Source: Paraburkholderia agricolaris (GTDB taxonomy: Bacteria; Pseudomonadota; Gammaproteobacteria; Burkholderiales; Burkholderiaceae). From it: a stretch of 64,000 bases of DNA. The position numbers and the translations under genes are program-made. Under the pieces are notes generated by a model that did not search any database, had not been told where the DNA came from, and saw only the letters and a list, made by a program, of their open reading frames with translations. Below are positions 35,274 through 44,848 of this stretch, one piece after another (positions within the stretch are counted from its first letter, which is position 1; every line of letters starts with the position of its first letter). Location of the stretch: the NCBI RefSeq assembly GCF_009455635.1, contig NZ_QPER01000002.1, positions 1,798,001 through 1,862,000 on the forward strand, given 5' to 3'.

Positions 35274-37442
35274 ATGGAGATCGTGACCGTGCAACGTGCG
35301 GAGCGTGCCGCAATCGACTTCCCCATGCCGTCGCGTAATTTCGCGGCGACGCGGCGCGTGCTGCTGATCGTGCTCGCCGTGTCGATTGTGTTCCCGCTGA
35401 CCTGTCTCGCGGGTTATGGCTATTTCGACTACCAGCGCCGGATTGCCGACTCGAACGACATGATCGACCGGCTCGCGCGCGTGGCCGAGGAGCAGGCCGT
35501 CAAAGTGATGGACCTCAACCAGCAGGTGGCTTCGCGTATTGTCGATCTGCTAGGCAATGACGACGACGCGCGAATTCGTGGGCAGGAAGCCGGCTTGCAC
35601 GACCGTTTGCGGCAAATCGGCGGCGACTTTCCGCAGGTCGCGTCGATTTACCTGCTTGGTGCGAACGGCGATCTGCTGGTGTCGAGCCGCGCTTATCCGG
35701 CGCCTGTCATGTCGACGAGTCAACGCGACGACTTCACTACCGCCAAGGCGATACGGCCGCAGCCGTACTTTTCCCAGCCTATGTTCGGGCCGCTGTCGCA
35801 GACCAATGTGTTCAATACCTCGATTGGCCGTTCGGGCGAGAACGGGCAATTCCTCGGCGTGGTGTCCGTGGCGCTGCGCACCGAGTACTTTTCGCGCTTC
35901 TATCGCGATCTGACGAATGGCGATCCGTCGCTCTCGTTGGGGCTATACCGCCAGGACGCCAGTCTGCTGGTGCGCTATCCCCCGTGGCCCAAGGGCGCCA
36001 AGCCGACCCCGCACAGCGCGTTTAGCGCGGCGTTGCGCGACAAGCAGCTGTTCGGCCACATTCGTCTGACGTCCTCGGTCGACGGCGTCGAACGGCTGCT
36101 GGCTTTTCGCCGGGTCGGCGACTATCCGCTCTATGTGATGAGCGCTTATGCGACCGCCGCGATCGCCGACGCATGGCGCCAGCACTTCATGGTGGTCGCG
36201 GGGATCACGGCCTTGCCTTGCCTCGCGATCTGGCTGCTGGTGTTTTTCTCGTTACGCCAGCTCGCCGACGAGCGCCGTGCGTGGGAGCGCTGGCAAGGGG
36301 AAGTGGCCATGCGTCTTTCCGCGGAGGCATCGACCCGGCAATTACAGCGGATGGGCGCGCTCGGCAATCTGGTCGCCAATGTCGCGCATGACTTCAACAA
36401 TCTGCTGATGGTGGTGTCGGCCAACACCGAGCTTGCGCGTTTGAAACGTTACGACAACCTCGAAAAAGAGGTACAAGCCATCGAGCGCGCCACCGCCACG
36501 GCGGAATCGCTGACACGGCAGCTCCTGAGCGTGGCGAAGAAGCAGCCGCTCAAACAGCAGCCGGTCGACCTTGCCACATGGCTGCCGAACGCCGCTCCGC
36601 TGATCGATGCATCGCTCGGCGACAACATCGAATTTGCTTTGAACATGGTCGACAACATCTGGCCGGTGCTGGCCGATCCGACCGACCTCGAATTCGCGAT
36701 CATGAATCTGGCGGTCAACGCCCGCGATGCGATGCCACGCGGCGGGCGCTTCGTGATCCGTTGCCAGAATAACCGCCTGGTGGGCAGCGACACCTTGCTG
36801 CCGGACGGCGAATATGTACTGATCACCTGTTCCGACGACGGCGAGGGCATGCCCGAAACGGTTGCCCGTCGCGCGTTCGAGCCGCTCTTTACTACCAAGC
36901 TGCGCGGCTCGGGTACCGGTCTCGGGCTCGCCCAGGTTCTCGCCATGTGCGAACAGGCCGGCGGCACGGCCAAAATCGACAGCGTGCAGGGCCGCGGCAC
37001 GACGGTCAGACTTTACTTGCCGCGTCATCGCGAGCGGCAAAAAGCCCTGGTGCCGGAGGTGGAAACGGCGCAGCAGCCTGCCCTTGCGTCAAAAGGCGTG
37101 GTGCTGCTGGTAGAAGACAACGAAGACGTGGCGGCCGGCGTAGCCGCCGTGCTGGAGACGTTTGGCTGCGAAGTGCACCACGAACCGACCGCCGATCAGG
37201 CGCTCGATCTGCTGAGCGGCGGCGCGACATTCGAGCTCGTGCTGTCCGACATCCAGATGCCAGGCAGGCTCAACGGCATCGATCTTGCTGAGAAGGTACG
37301 CAGCGCGTGGCCCGCGCAGAAGATCGCGCTGATGACGGGCTACGCGGACGAACTCGAGCGGGCACGCCGCCTCGGCGTGGCGATACTCGCCAAACCCTTC
37401 AATATCGACGAACTGCACGCCCTGGTGGTTTGCGAACCGTAA
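35274..37442 (+). CDS. Membrane hybrid sensor histidine kinase (Cache-type sensor, receiver)
   Basis: 722 residues. Two transmembrane helices (about 28-48 and 305-325) enclose a large periplasmic double-Cache-like sensor domain. The kinase core has H372 in VAHDFNNLL (the HWE/NtrB-like HDFNNLL form), HATPase with GSGTGLGLAQV, and a C-terminal receiver with D659 in VLSDIQMPG. It should detect an extracellular small ligand. 173 bases after glgX in the same direction. Confidence 0.9.
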   Translation: MEIVTVQRAERAAIDFPMPSRNFAATRRVLLIVLAVSIVFPLTCLAGYGYFDYQRRIADSNDMIDRLARVAEEQAVKVMDLNQQVASRIVDLLGNDDDARIRGQEAGLHDRLRQIGGDFPQVASIYLLGANGDLLVSSRAYPAPVMSTSQRDDFTTAKAIRPQPYFSQPMFGPLSQTNVFNTSIGRSGENGQFLGVVSVALRTEYFSRFYRDLTNGDPSLSLGLYRQDASLLVRYPPWPKGAKPTPHSAFSAALRDKQLFGHIRLTSSVDGVERLLAFRRVGDYPLYVMSAYATAAIADAWRQHFMVVAGITALPCLAIWLLVFFSLRQLADERRAWERWQGEVAMRLSAEASTRQLQRMGALGNLVANVAHDFNNLLMVVSANTELARLKRYDNLEKEVQAIERATATAESLTRQLLSVAKKQPLKQQPVDLATWLPNAAPLIDASLGDNIEFALNMVDNIWPVLADPTDLEFAIMNLAVNARDAMPRGGRFVIRCQNNRLVGSDTLLPDGEYVLITCSDDGEGMPETVARRAFEPLFTTKLRGSGTGLGLAQVLAMCEQAGGTAKIDSVQGRGTTVRLYLPRHRERQKALVPEVETAQQPALASKGVVLLVEDNEDVAAGVAAVLETFGCEVHHEPTADQALDLLSGGATFELVLSDIQMPGRLNGIDLAEKVRSAWPAQKIALMTGYADELERARRLGVAILAKPFNIDELHALVVCEP

Positions 37443-37608
37443 GGCTGGGCCCGCCCGGGTACCGGTCTTTGCAATGCGGCGCAACACACGCGACAATGCC
37501 GGAGGAAGCCGGGAAAAAGCCGGGAAGCAGCCGGTAAAAAGCAGCGAGGGCCTGACGCTGCAAAACTGCGCGGGCGCCGGCACGCGGCGTGGCGCACAAG
37601 GGATGGGT

Positions 37609-40600
37609 ATGGCGGGTAGTGAAACAGGGGCGTCTCCAGCGAACACGCAGTCAATCGCGCAAACGGACACGCAAACTGACAACGCAGCAACGAACACCGA
37701 CAGCGCGGACACCTCCGCGGTGCGCAGGCGTACCCCGGAGGCCAGTTCGCTGGATTTTCCAGTGGTTGGCATCGGTGCGTCCGCGGGCGGTGTGCAGGCA
37801 CTTCTGCGTTTCTTCGAGAATGCTGCGCCCGATATGGGTATGGCATTCGTGGTCGTGCTGCATCTCTCGCCCGACCATGCCAGCAGTGCCGACCAGGTTC
37901 TGCAACACGCTACCGGCATGCCGGTGCTGCAGGTGCAGCACCGTGTCCAGGTCGAAAAAAACCACGTCTATGTCATTTCACCGTCGAAGGATCTGTCGCT
38001 CGACGACGGTCATCTGACACCCATCGAAGCCGACCGGCCGCGCGCCCGCCCGATTGCCATCGACCTGTTTTTCCGCAGCCTCGCCGATGCGCACCGCGAA
38101 CGCGCGATTGCCATCGTGCTGTCGGGCACCGGCGCGGACGGCGCGACCGGCATCGGCCGCATCAAGGAGCGGGGTGGCCTGACTATCGCGCAAGACCCGG
38201 CGGACGCCGAATACCCCGAAATGCCGCAGAACGCGATCGCCACCGGCATGGTCGACCTCGCGCTGCCGGCCGCGCAGATGCCGCGCAAACTTCGTGAACT
38301 GGCCGACAACGCCCGCGCGATCCGCTTGCCGCCCGCGGAAGACGAACCCGAAACGCCGGCCGCGCGGCCCGATCCCGTGTCCACTGCCGAGCGGGCTTTG
38401 CTCGGCGTGCTCGCCACCTTGCGCGCGCGCACCGGCCACGATTTCCGTCACTACAAGCGCGCCACGATCCTGCGGCGTATCGAACGCCGTTTGCAGGTCA
38501 ACGGTATTGCCGATCTGCAGACTTACCAGGACTACGTCCTCACGCATCCCGAAGAAACCCCGGCGTTGCTCAAGGACATGCTGATTGGCGTAACCAATTT
38601 CTTTCGCGATCGTGAAACGTTCGAGGCGGTCGAGCACGAAATCGTGCCGAAACTGTTCCAGAAGAAATCCCAGGACGATCCGGTGCGAGTCTGGATCGCC
38701 GGCTGCGCGACCGGAGAAGAAGCCTATTCGCTGGCCATGCTGCTCGCCGATCATCCTGAGCGGCCAGAAGGCATACCGGTCCAGTTGTTTGCGACCGACA
38801 TCGATGAACGTGCGATTGCTTTCGCGCGTGCGGGCATCTATCCCGAGTCGATTACCGCGGACGTTTCCGCGCAGCGCCTGCGCCACTTCTTCACGCCCGA
38901 ACGCGCGCATTTTCGTGTTACCAAGGACATCCGCGAAAAGGTGCTGTTCGCCGTGCACAACGTGCTGCGCGATCCGCCGTTTTCGCGTGTCGACCTGGTG
39001 TCGTGCCGCAATCTGCTGATCTACCTCGACCGCAGCGTGCAGAGCCAGGTGCTGCAAATGTTTCACTTCGCGTTGCAACCTGGCGGCTATCTGCTGCTCG
39101 GCAGTTCGGAATCCGCGGAGGCTGCGGGCGATCTGTTCACGCCGGTCGACAAGAAGAATCGCATCTACCGGGCCAACGTGGTGACCAGCACGGTGCGCCC
39201 GCCGATCAGCATGCCGGTCGTGCAAAGCGGCGGCACGACCGCCACCGCGAGTGCCGGGCCCACGCCGCCGCTGCCGCAGAGCTTGCCGTTTTCGGCCTTG
39301 CATCAGCGCATTCTCGAACTCTATGCGCCGCCGAGTGTCGTGGTCGATACGGATGCAAACATCCTGCATATGTCCGAGCACGCCGGCCGCTTCCTGCGCT
39401 TCGTGCGCGGCGAACCGTCGTACAACCTGATCATGCTGGTGAACCCGGCTTTGCGTCTGCAACTGCGCGGCGTGCTCTTCCAGGCAATGCGCAGTAACAG
39501 CGAGGTCGTGACCGCGCCGATCGAATTCACGCCCGAGGCGCAGGTGCGAATTATCGTGCGCCCGTACCGGCGTGCCGAAGATGCACCGGAATTCGCGCTG
39601 GTGTTGTTCGAAGAGCGTGCAGCCGGTACGGCTGTACCGGTCATTGAGCCGGCCGGCCCTGCCGCGCAGGATTCGCTGCTGGGCCACCTCGAAGACGAAC
39701 TGCATCGCACAAAGCAGGAGTTGCGCTCGACGGTCGAGCAGTCGGAGGCTTCGACCGAAGAGCTGAAAGCGTCGAACGAAGAATTGCAGGCGATTAACGA
39801 GGAACTACGCGCGGCCACCGAAGAGCTCGAGACCAGCAAGGAAGAACTGCAGTCGTTGAATGAGGAGCTGTTTACCGTCAACGCCGAGTTGCAGGACAAG
39901 ATCGAGGAAACCGGCAAGGCCAAAGACGATCTGCAGAACGTGATCGCCTCGACCGGCATCGCGACGGTGTTCGTCGATCGCGAAATGCGCATCAAGCGCT
40001 ATACGCCCGCCGCGACCGAACTGTTCAACGTGATTCCCTCCGACGTGGGCCGCCCGCTGCATGACATTACCCACCGGCTCGACTACCCGCAAATGGCCGA
40101 CGACACGGCCGCTGTCTTCGAGTCGCTGCAACTGATCGAGCGTGAGATTCGCGGCGTCGGCGGCCGCCATTTCCTGACGCGGCTCGCGCCGTACCGCACC
40201 ACCGACGATCATATCCACGGCGCGGTGCTGACCATTGTCGATATCACGGCATTGCGGCGTGCCGAGCAACTGGTGCGCCAGGGTGAAGCGCGCTTGCATC
40301 TGGCCGCGCAAAGCACCAACGACTTCGCGATCATCGTGCAGGATCTGGATGGCCGGGTGGTCACGTGGAACAAGGGCGCGGAGCGGATCTTCGGCTACAG
40401 CGAGAGCGAGATGGGCGGCCAGTTGCTCGACCGGCTCTATCTGCCGGAGGAGCGCGAAGCGAACGAACCCCTGACGGAGCGGCAGCGCGCACGCAGCGAC
40501 GGCCGTGTCGAAGACGAGCGCTGGTACGTTCACAAAAGCGGCGCGCGGCTTTATTGCAGCGGCGTGATCACGCCGGTTTCATCGGATAGTTTCAGCGGTT

Positions 40601-41820
40601 TTGCGAAGATCGTGCGCGATCTGACGCAGCGTAAAGGCACCGAGGCACTCGAGCAGCGCAAGATTTCTCTTGAACGCTCGATGCGCCAGAAGGTGGAAGC
40701 GGCCAGCCGTCTGAAGGACGAATTCCTCGCGGTGCTGTCGCACGAACTGAAGAACCCGCTGAACCTGATCCACGTGAAAGCGGACCTGCTGGACCGCGCA
40801 CCGTCGACACAGGGGCTGCCTGTGGTACGCGACGCGGCCGATGCGATTCGCCGTTCGGTGATCAGCCTCGCCAAGATCATCGACGATCTGCTCGATCTGT
40901 CGCGCGTGCGGACCGGCAAACTGGCGCTGGAACGCTCGCGCGTGGACGTCGCGGCGATCACGGCGCTGGTGGGCAGCGCGATCGAGGCCGATGCGCTGGC
41001 GCATCACGTGAAGGTGACGGTGCACGGCGTGGCCGAACCGTTCTTTATCGACGCCGATCCGGTGCGCTTCGAGCAGATTCTGTGGAACCTCGTGAGCAAC
41101 GCGGTGAAGTTCACGCCGCAAGGCGGGCAGGTGAGCCTGACCCTCTCGCGTGAAGGCGGCCATGCCTGTATCGAGGTGCAGGATACCGGGCGCGGTATCG
41201 AAGCAAGCTTTCTGCCGAATGTGTTCGATATGTTCAGCCAGGCCGAGGGCGCACATCGGCGCCATAGCGGTGGGTTGGGAATCGGGCTCGCGCTCGTCAA
41301 GCAACTGGCCGAAATGCATGGCGGCCATGTGCAGGCGGAATCCGCCGGCCTGGGCAAGGGCGCGCGGTTTCGCGTCTGGCTGCCGGCCGACAGTACGGCG
41401 GCGCAGCCCGAAACCCGCGAAATGCCCGGCGACGTCAGCTTGCTCAAAGGCATGCGGATTCTGTTGATCGACGATGCCGTCGAAAGTCTGCAGGCGTTCC
41501 AAAGCCTGCTCGAACTCGAAGGCGCGCAAGTCTGGCCCCAGACCAATGGCGCCGACGCGCTGGCCGTTGCCGCCCACCAGCAGTTCGATCTGATCCTCTC
41601 GGATATCGGCATGCCCGGCATGGACGGCTATGAACTGATCGCGGCGCTGCGCAAACTGCCGGCCACCGCCTCGGTGCCGGCGCTCGCGCTAACGGGCTTC
41701 GGCCGGCCGCAGGACGCCACGCGGGCGATCCGCGCCGGCTACGACGGCCACCTCGGCAAACCGGTTTCGCTGCAGGCGCTGCTCGACAAGATTGCGCGCG
41801 CCACCACCACGAATCGTTGA
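37609..41820 (+). CDS. CheB/CheR-fusion PAS hybrid histidine kinase
   Basis: 1403 residues, multi-domain. Residues 50-235: CheB methylesterase with triad S58 (GASAGG), H85 (LHLSPDH) and D177 (GTGADG). About 260-535: CheR methyltransferase with AGCATGEEAYSLAML. Then a PAS-like region, a long Glu-rich coiled coil, two PAS domains, HisKA with H1045 (LSHELKNPLN), HATPase, and a receiver with D1332 (LSDIGMPGMDGYE). This is the CheB-CheR-kinase family common in betaproteobacteria, not part of flagellar chemotaxis loci. ATG 37609 has AAGGG 6 bases upstream; ATG 37603 and 37474 are alternatives. Confidence 0.92.
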   Translation: MAGSETGASPANTQSIAQTDTQTDNAATNTDSADTSAVRRRTPEASSLDFPVVGIGASAGGVQALLRFFENAAPDMGMAFVVVLHLSPDHASSADQVLQHATGMPVLQVQHRVQVEKNHVYVISPSKDLSLDDGHLTPIEADRPRARPIAIDLFFRSLADAHRERAIAIVLSGTGADGATGIGRIKERGGLTIAQDPADAEYPEMPQNAIATGMVDLALPAAQMPRKLRELADNARAIRLPPAEDEPETPAARPDPVSTAERALLGVLATLRARTGHDFRHYKRATILRRIERRLQVNGIADLQTYQDYVLTHPEETPALLKDMLIGVTNFFRDRETFEAVEHEIVPKLFQKKSQDDPVRVWIAGCATGEEAYSLAMLLADHPERPEGIPVQLFATDIDERAIAFARAGIYPESITADVSAQRLRHFFTPERAHFRVTKDIREKVLFAVHNVLRDPPFSRVDLVSCRNLLIYLDRSVQSQVLQMFHFALQPGGYLLLGSSESAEAAGDLFTPVDKKNRIYRANVVTSTVRPPISMPVVQSGGTTATASAGPTPPLPQSLPFSALHQRILELYAPPSVVVDTDANILHMSEHAGRFLRFVRGEPSYNLIMLVNPALRLQLRGVLFQAMRSNSEVVTAPIEFTPEAQVRIIVRPYRRAEDAPEFALVLFEERAAGTAVPVIEPAGPAAQDSLLGHLEDELHRTKQELRSTVEQSEASTEELKASNEELQAINEELRAATEELETSKEELQSLNEELFTVNAELQDKIEETGKAKDDLQNVIASTGIATVFVDREMRIKRYTPAATELFNVIPSDVGRPLHDITHRLDYPQMADDTAAVFESLQLIEREIRGVGGRHFLTRLAPYRTTDDHIHGAVLTIVDITALRRAEQLVRQGEARLHLAAQSTNDFAIIVQDLDGRVVTWNKGAERIFGYSESEMGGQLLDRLYLPEEREANEPLTERQRARSDGRVEDERWYVHKSGARLYCSGVITPVSSDSFSGFAKIVRDLTQRKGTEALEQRKISLERSMRQKVEAASRLKDEFLAVLSHELKNPLNLIHVKADLLDRAPSTQGLPVVRDAADAIRRSVISLAKIIDDLLDLSRVRTGKLALERSRVDVAAITALVGSAIEADALAHHVKVTVHGVAEPFFIDADPVRFEQILWNLVSNAVKFTPQGGQVSLTLSREGGHACIEVQDTGRGIEASFLPNVFDMFSQAEGAHRRHSGGLGIGLALVKQLAEMHGGHVQAESAGLGKGARFRVWLPADSTAAQPETREMPGDVSLLKGMRILLIDDAVESLQAFQSLLELEGAQVWPQTNGADALAVAAHQQFDLILSDIGMPGMDGYELIAALRKLPATASVPALALTGFGRPQDATRAIRAGYDGHLGKPVSLQALLDKIARATTTNR

Positions 41821-41849
41821 GAAGCCGTAGAGACCTGGAGACGTAGAGC

Positions 41850-42869
41850 CTAGCCCTTTTCCTGCGCTGCGTCGTATTTGCCGAGCGCCGCCGCGCTGTT
41901 CAGACGGGCGCGCTTGAGCAAGGCGGCCTGCGCTTCCTTGACGTTGCCCGGCTGGCCTCGCCAGGCTTGCAGCGGCGGTTCCTGCAACGCCCGGCCATAC
42001 GAGAAGCTCAGATTCCACGGCAGCGGCCCGAGGCGATTCATCGCATCGAGATTGGCGGTTGCCTCTTCCGGCGTTTGGCCGCCGGACAGGAACACGATCC
42101 CAGGCACCGCCGACGGCACCGTACGCTTGAGTACCCGCACGGTATGCGCGGCGATATCCGCAACCGATGATTGCTGCGCATGTTCGGCGCCCGCCAGCAC
42201 CATGCTGGGCTTCAGCAGAATATGTTCGAGCACGACGTGGTGCCGGTGCAGCGCGTTAAAGACTTCGTGCAGGACGGCCTCGGTCACTTCCGCGCTGCGC
42301 CCGATCGTGTGGTCGCCGTCCATCAGCACTTCCGGTTCCACGATCGGCACAATGCCCGCTTCCTGCGAGATCGCCGCGTAGCGCGCGAGGGAGTCGGCAT
42401 TGGCTTCAATGGCAAGGCGGCTCGGCAGGCTCGCCGTGATGTTGTAGACCGCGCGCCATTTTGCGAAGCGCGCGCCTTGCCGCTTGTAGTCGGCGAAGCG
42501 CCTCGCGAGACCGTCGAGGCCTTCGGTGATTTCGTCACCGGGCGCGAGTGCGAGCGGAATCTTGCCGAGGTCCACCTTGATGCCGGGCACGATGCCATTG
42601 CTGGCGGCAAGTTGCGCAAACGGCGTACCGTCGTCCGCTTTCTGCCCGAGTGTTTCTTCGTAAAGGATCACGCCGCTCACGAAGGCGCCGAGCCCCGGCG
42701 TGGTGAGCAGCAGGTTGCGGTAGGCGCGGCGGTTTTCCTCGCTGGATTCGAGGCCGATGGTCTTGAAGCGTTTAGCGATGGTCGGGCCGCTTTCGTCGGC
42801 GGCGAGAAGACCTTTGCCGGGTTGGACCATTGCATTGACGGTGGCTTGCAGCTCGCTACGGGTGTCCAT
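41850..42869 (-). CDS. Fructose-bisphosphate aldolase, class I
   Basis: 339 residues. Class I signatures: GKGLLAADESGPTIAKRF at the N terminus, VPIVEPEVLMDGDH, and the Schiff-base lysine in HILLKPSMV; VFLSGGQTPEEAT near the C terminus. It cleaves fructose-1,6-bisphosphate without a metal. Most Burkholderia also have a class II aldolase, so this is likely an accessory or condition-specific enzyme. Convergent with the CheB/CheR kinase, 29 bases apart. Confidence 0.95.
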   Translation of the reverse strand: MDTRSELQATVNAMVQPGKGLLAADESGPTIAKRFKTIGLESSEENRRAYRNLLLTTPGLGAFVSGVILYEETLGQKADDGTPFAQLAASNGIVPGIKVDLGKIPLALAPGDEITEGLDGLARRFADYKRQGARFAKWRAVYNITASLPSRLAIEANADSLARYAAISQEAGIVPIVEPEVLMDGDHTIGRSAEVTEAVLHEVFNALHRHHVVLEHILLKPSMVLAGAEHAQQSSVADIAAHTVRVLKRTVPSAVPGIVFLSGGQTPEEATANLDAMNRLGPLPWNLSFSYGRALQEPPLQAWRGQPGNVKEAQAALLKRARLNSAAALGKYDAAQEKG

Positions 42870-42938
42870 GAGGTGTGCTCCCTTGGTGTGCTTCCTTGGT
42901 GTGATTCCTTTAATCCGGGTTGCGGACGAAATCCTGCA

Positions 42939-43259
42939 TCAAAGCGAAGCGAAAGCCCCGGCGATATCCGTGGCGCTGGTCGGGCGCACGATACGTGCGA
43001 CCTCGGCGCCATCGCGCATGAAGACCAGCGTGGGCCAGAGCTTGACCTTGAAGGAGCGGCCAAGCGGGCGGCCCGGGCCGTCTTCGACCTTGAGATGCCG
43101 GATGCCGGCATGGGGCTCGAAGGCTTTGACGATCGACGCTTGCGCGCCCTGGCAGAAACCACACCAGTTCGTGCCGAATTCTATAACCGTGGCGCCCGGC
43201 AGGGCGTCGATCTCGGCTCGAGAGGGGGCGTGGGAAGAATAGGGGATTGGGCTTGCCAT
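42939..43259 (-). CDS. Thioredoxin-family protein
   Basis: 106 residues, no signal peptide, so cytoplasmic. One thioredoxin fold with active site WCGFC (C33, C36) instead of the usual WCGPC, and the cis-proline in KLWPTLVFM. The Phe between the cysteines suggests a less reducing or specialised disulfide partner. It lies 69 bases upstream of the aldolase gene in the same direction. Confidence 0.9.
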   Translation of the reverse strand: MASPIPYSSHAPSRAEIDALPGATVIEFGTNWCGFCQGAQASIVKAFEPHAGIRHLKVEDGPGRPLGRSFKVKLWPTLVFMRDGAEVARIVRPTSATDIAGAFASL

Positions 43260-43398
43260 AAATGCTCCGATACTTTTTTCCCTTCGCGGACAGCGGTTTG
43301 CGCTTGCGCCCGGCGCTGCCGCGGGTGGATTAGGGAAAGAGTATCAGCTATGGCCGGGATCGTCAGTGGCGAGGGCAACGCAATGGAACGCAAACCTG

Positions 43399-43686
43399 TC
43401 ATCGCGCGCATTGCTCGGCCGCGAGAGCCAAAGCATCCTGTTTGGCGGGGTTCTGAAAAAAATCTTCGACACTGACATGCTGCTCGTTCGCGAGCGCTTG
43501 CAAGCAGCGCTCATTGTTGCTGCGCACCGCTGCGGGCGCGCAGGCAATCGCAATACCCAGCAGGATGCAAAGCGACAACCCGATCGCCGCGCCGAATATC
43601 CAGTTCGCCTGGACTTGCGTGACGCCTGACACGCTTGCCCTAACCTTACGGGCTGCCGCGCTGCGCTGACTCGCCAGATGGTTCAT
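43399..43686 (-). CDS. Small single-pass membrane protein under a MarR-type operator
   Basis: 95 residues. One transmembrane helix (WIFGAAIGLSLCILLGIAIAC) near residues 29-50 and a hydrophilic C-terminal part with two further cysteines. No family recognised. ATG 43686 follows GGAGAG; an in-frame ATG 18 bases upstream is less likely because it would overlap that site. Its upstream region carries a copy of the MarR operator at 43707-43723. Confidence 0.75.
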   Translation of the reverse strand: MNHLASQRSAAARKVRASVSGVTQVQANWIFGAAIGLSLCILLGIAIACAPAAVRSNNERCLQALANEQHVSVEDFFQNPAKQDALALAAEQCAR

Positions 43687-43706
43687 TCGATTCTCTCCCG
43701 GCATAT

Positions 43707-43723
43707 GGTTAGCAAGACAACTA
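43707..43723. promoter_or_regulatory. MarR-type operator upstream of the small membrane-protein gene
   Basis: GGTTAGCAAGACAACTA, which matches the site upstream of marR (44195-44211) at 16 of 17 positions. It includes an inverted TTAG/CTAA-like arrangement on the opposite strand. It lies 21 bases before the start codon at 43686. Confidence 0.7.
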
Positions 43724-43730
43724 TTTGATT

Positions 43731-43753
43731 AAAAAAAACGCCTTATCCAGGCG
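43731..43753 (-). terminator. Rho-independent terminator of the MarR gene
   Basis: On the minus strand CGCCT and AGGCG pair (43753-43749 with 43743-43739) across a 5-base loop and run straight into eight T residues (43738-43731). It begins 3 bases after the marR stop, so marR is monocistronic and the next gene needs its own promoter. Confidence 0.85.
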
Positions 43754-43755
43754 CT

Positions 43756-44172
43756 TCATCCGAGTGCTTTACGCACGTTATGCATGGACGTAACGGCCGC
43801 TTCGAACAACTCCGGGCCCACCTTGGCGCGCAGATTCTTCGCAATTTGCGCGCTGGCCTCGTTGATGGGCCGCTCAAGCGCCTTACCCGCGCGGGTGGCA
43901 TACACCCGCCATTCGCGGCCATCGGTTTCACCCTGGCGGCGCTCCACCAGCCCCTTGTCGCTCAGGTTGTCGACCAGCCGCGTCGCGGTAGGGCGCGCAA
44001 TGCCCAGCAGATCGGCCACCTGGCTGCTCAGACAACCGGGCGTGGCAAGCACCACGCGCAGCACGAAACCCTGCGGCGGCGTCAACCCGAAGCCGGCGTA
44101 CACGGCGCCCCATTCGCGCTCGACAAGCCGCGACAAGGCGGACGAATTGAAGTAAAGGCAGTGATCGAACAT
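43756..44172 (-). CDS. MarR-family transcriptional regulator
   Basis: 138 residues. Winged helix-turn-helix with LSSQVADLLGIARPTATRLVDNLSDKGLVERR, the MarR recognition helix and wing (residues about 50-85). A near-identical operator lies 23 bases upstream of its start and again upstream of the next gene, so it probably represses itself and the small membrane protein. Its Cys47 in TPGCLSSQ lies just before the helix and could be redox-sensitive, but this is inference. Confidence 0.9.
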   Translation of the reverse strand: MFDHCLYFNSSALSRLVEREWGAVYAGFGLTPPQGFVLRVVLATPGCLSSQVADLLGIARPTATRLVDNLSDKGLVERRQGETDGREWRVYATRAGKALERPINEASAQIAKNLRAKVGPELFEAAVTSMHNVRKALG

Positions 44173-44179
44173 GGCTGCT

Positions 44180-44211
44180 ATTGAAACGCAAGATGGTTAG
44201 CAAGGCAACTA
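44180..44211 (-). promoter_or_regulatory. marR operator and overlapping promoter
   Basis: Operator GGTTAGCAAGGCAACTA (44195-44211). On the minus strand TTGCCT (44208-44203), inside the operator, and TTCAAT (44185-44180) form a -35/-10 pair with 17 bp spacing. Initiation is expected about 7 bases downstream, next to the start codon at 44172, so binding would block RNA polymerase and the mRNA may be leaderless. Confidence 0.6.
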
Positions 44212-44314
44212 AAATTTAACGGCGCGAATCGGGCGGCAGCAGTTGCGTTGTGTTGAGCTACTTTAAGGGCGGCCTGCGGGCGGCCTCCGGCTGCGCCGTC
44301 CCGAAGATTTCACA

Positions 44315-44330
44315 CAAGCGCATACGCTTG
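44315..44330. promoter_or_regulatory. Palindrome upstream of the DUF2628 gene
   Basis: CAAGCG-CATA-CGCTTG is a 6-bp perfect inverted repeat with a 4-base centre, 62 bases before ATG 44393. Possible operator; a small hairpin is equally possible. Confidence 0.35.
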
Positions 44331-44392
44331 CCAGCCTGACATGTTAAACGTCATGATTCGCTCTAGCTGCATCATCGCATTCAGGAAAGGAC

Positions 44393-44710
44393 ATGGCAGA
44401 AAGGATCTATCTTCAGCGCCCCGGGCAGGACGACGTCGTCTCGGTTGCCACGGGCTTCAGTTGGGGCGCGTTGCTGCTGGGCTTCGTCTGGGCCATGTCG
44501 AAAAGAATGTGGTTTGCCACGTTCGTCATGCTGGGGGTCAGCACGATCCTGTTTCTTAGTGGTTTGTGGGGCGACACGATTGGCACGATCGGACTGGTGC
44601 TGTCTGTGCTGTTCGGCGTTGCCTGTGGCGTCTACGGCAACCAGTGGCACCGCTGGACGCTCGAAAAACGCGGCTACGTGGTCATGCAGCAAACGGGCGA
44701 GGGCAAGTAG
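44393..44710 (+). CDS. DUF2628 membrane protein
   Basis: 105 residues. Three hydrophobic segments (ATGFSWGALLLGFVWAMSKRMW, FATFVMLGVSTILFLSGLW and IGLVLSVLFGVACGVYGN) and the closing NQWHRWTLEKRGY fit DUF2628, a small inner-membrane family of unknown role. AGGAAAGG precedes ATG 44393. A palindrome lies 63-78 bases upstream. Confidence 0.85.
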   Translation: MAERIYLQRPGQDDVVSVATGFSWGALLLGFVWAMSKRMWFATFVMLGVSTILFLSGLWGDTIGTIGLVLSVLFGVACGVYGNQWHRWTLEKRGYVVMQQTGEGK

Positions 44711-44848
44711 CTGCGCCTGTGGCGTCAGCTTTTCCGCCGCGATTTTTTTCCGCCCGAATGTGGGATGTGAGGCGCGCAGGTTTACGTTCCCGCAAGCTAA
44801 GCCGATAATGCCCCGGTTGTTCCGGCCACGAAGCCTGCGGTTTGCGTT

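Noticed and set aside
37978..39705. 575-codon minus-strand frame opposite the CheB/CheR kinase
   Set aside because: Antisense shadow; the plus strand has intact catalytic motifs over the whole stretch.
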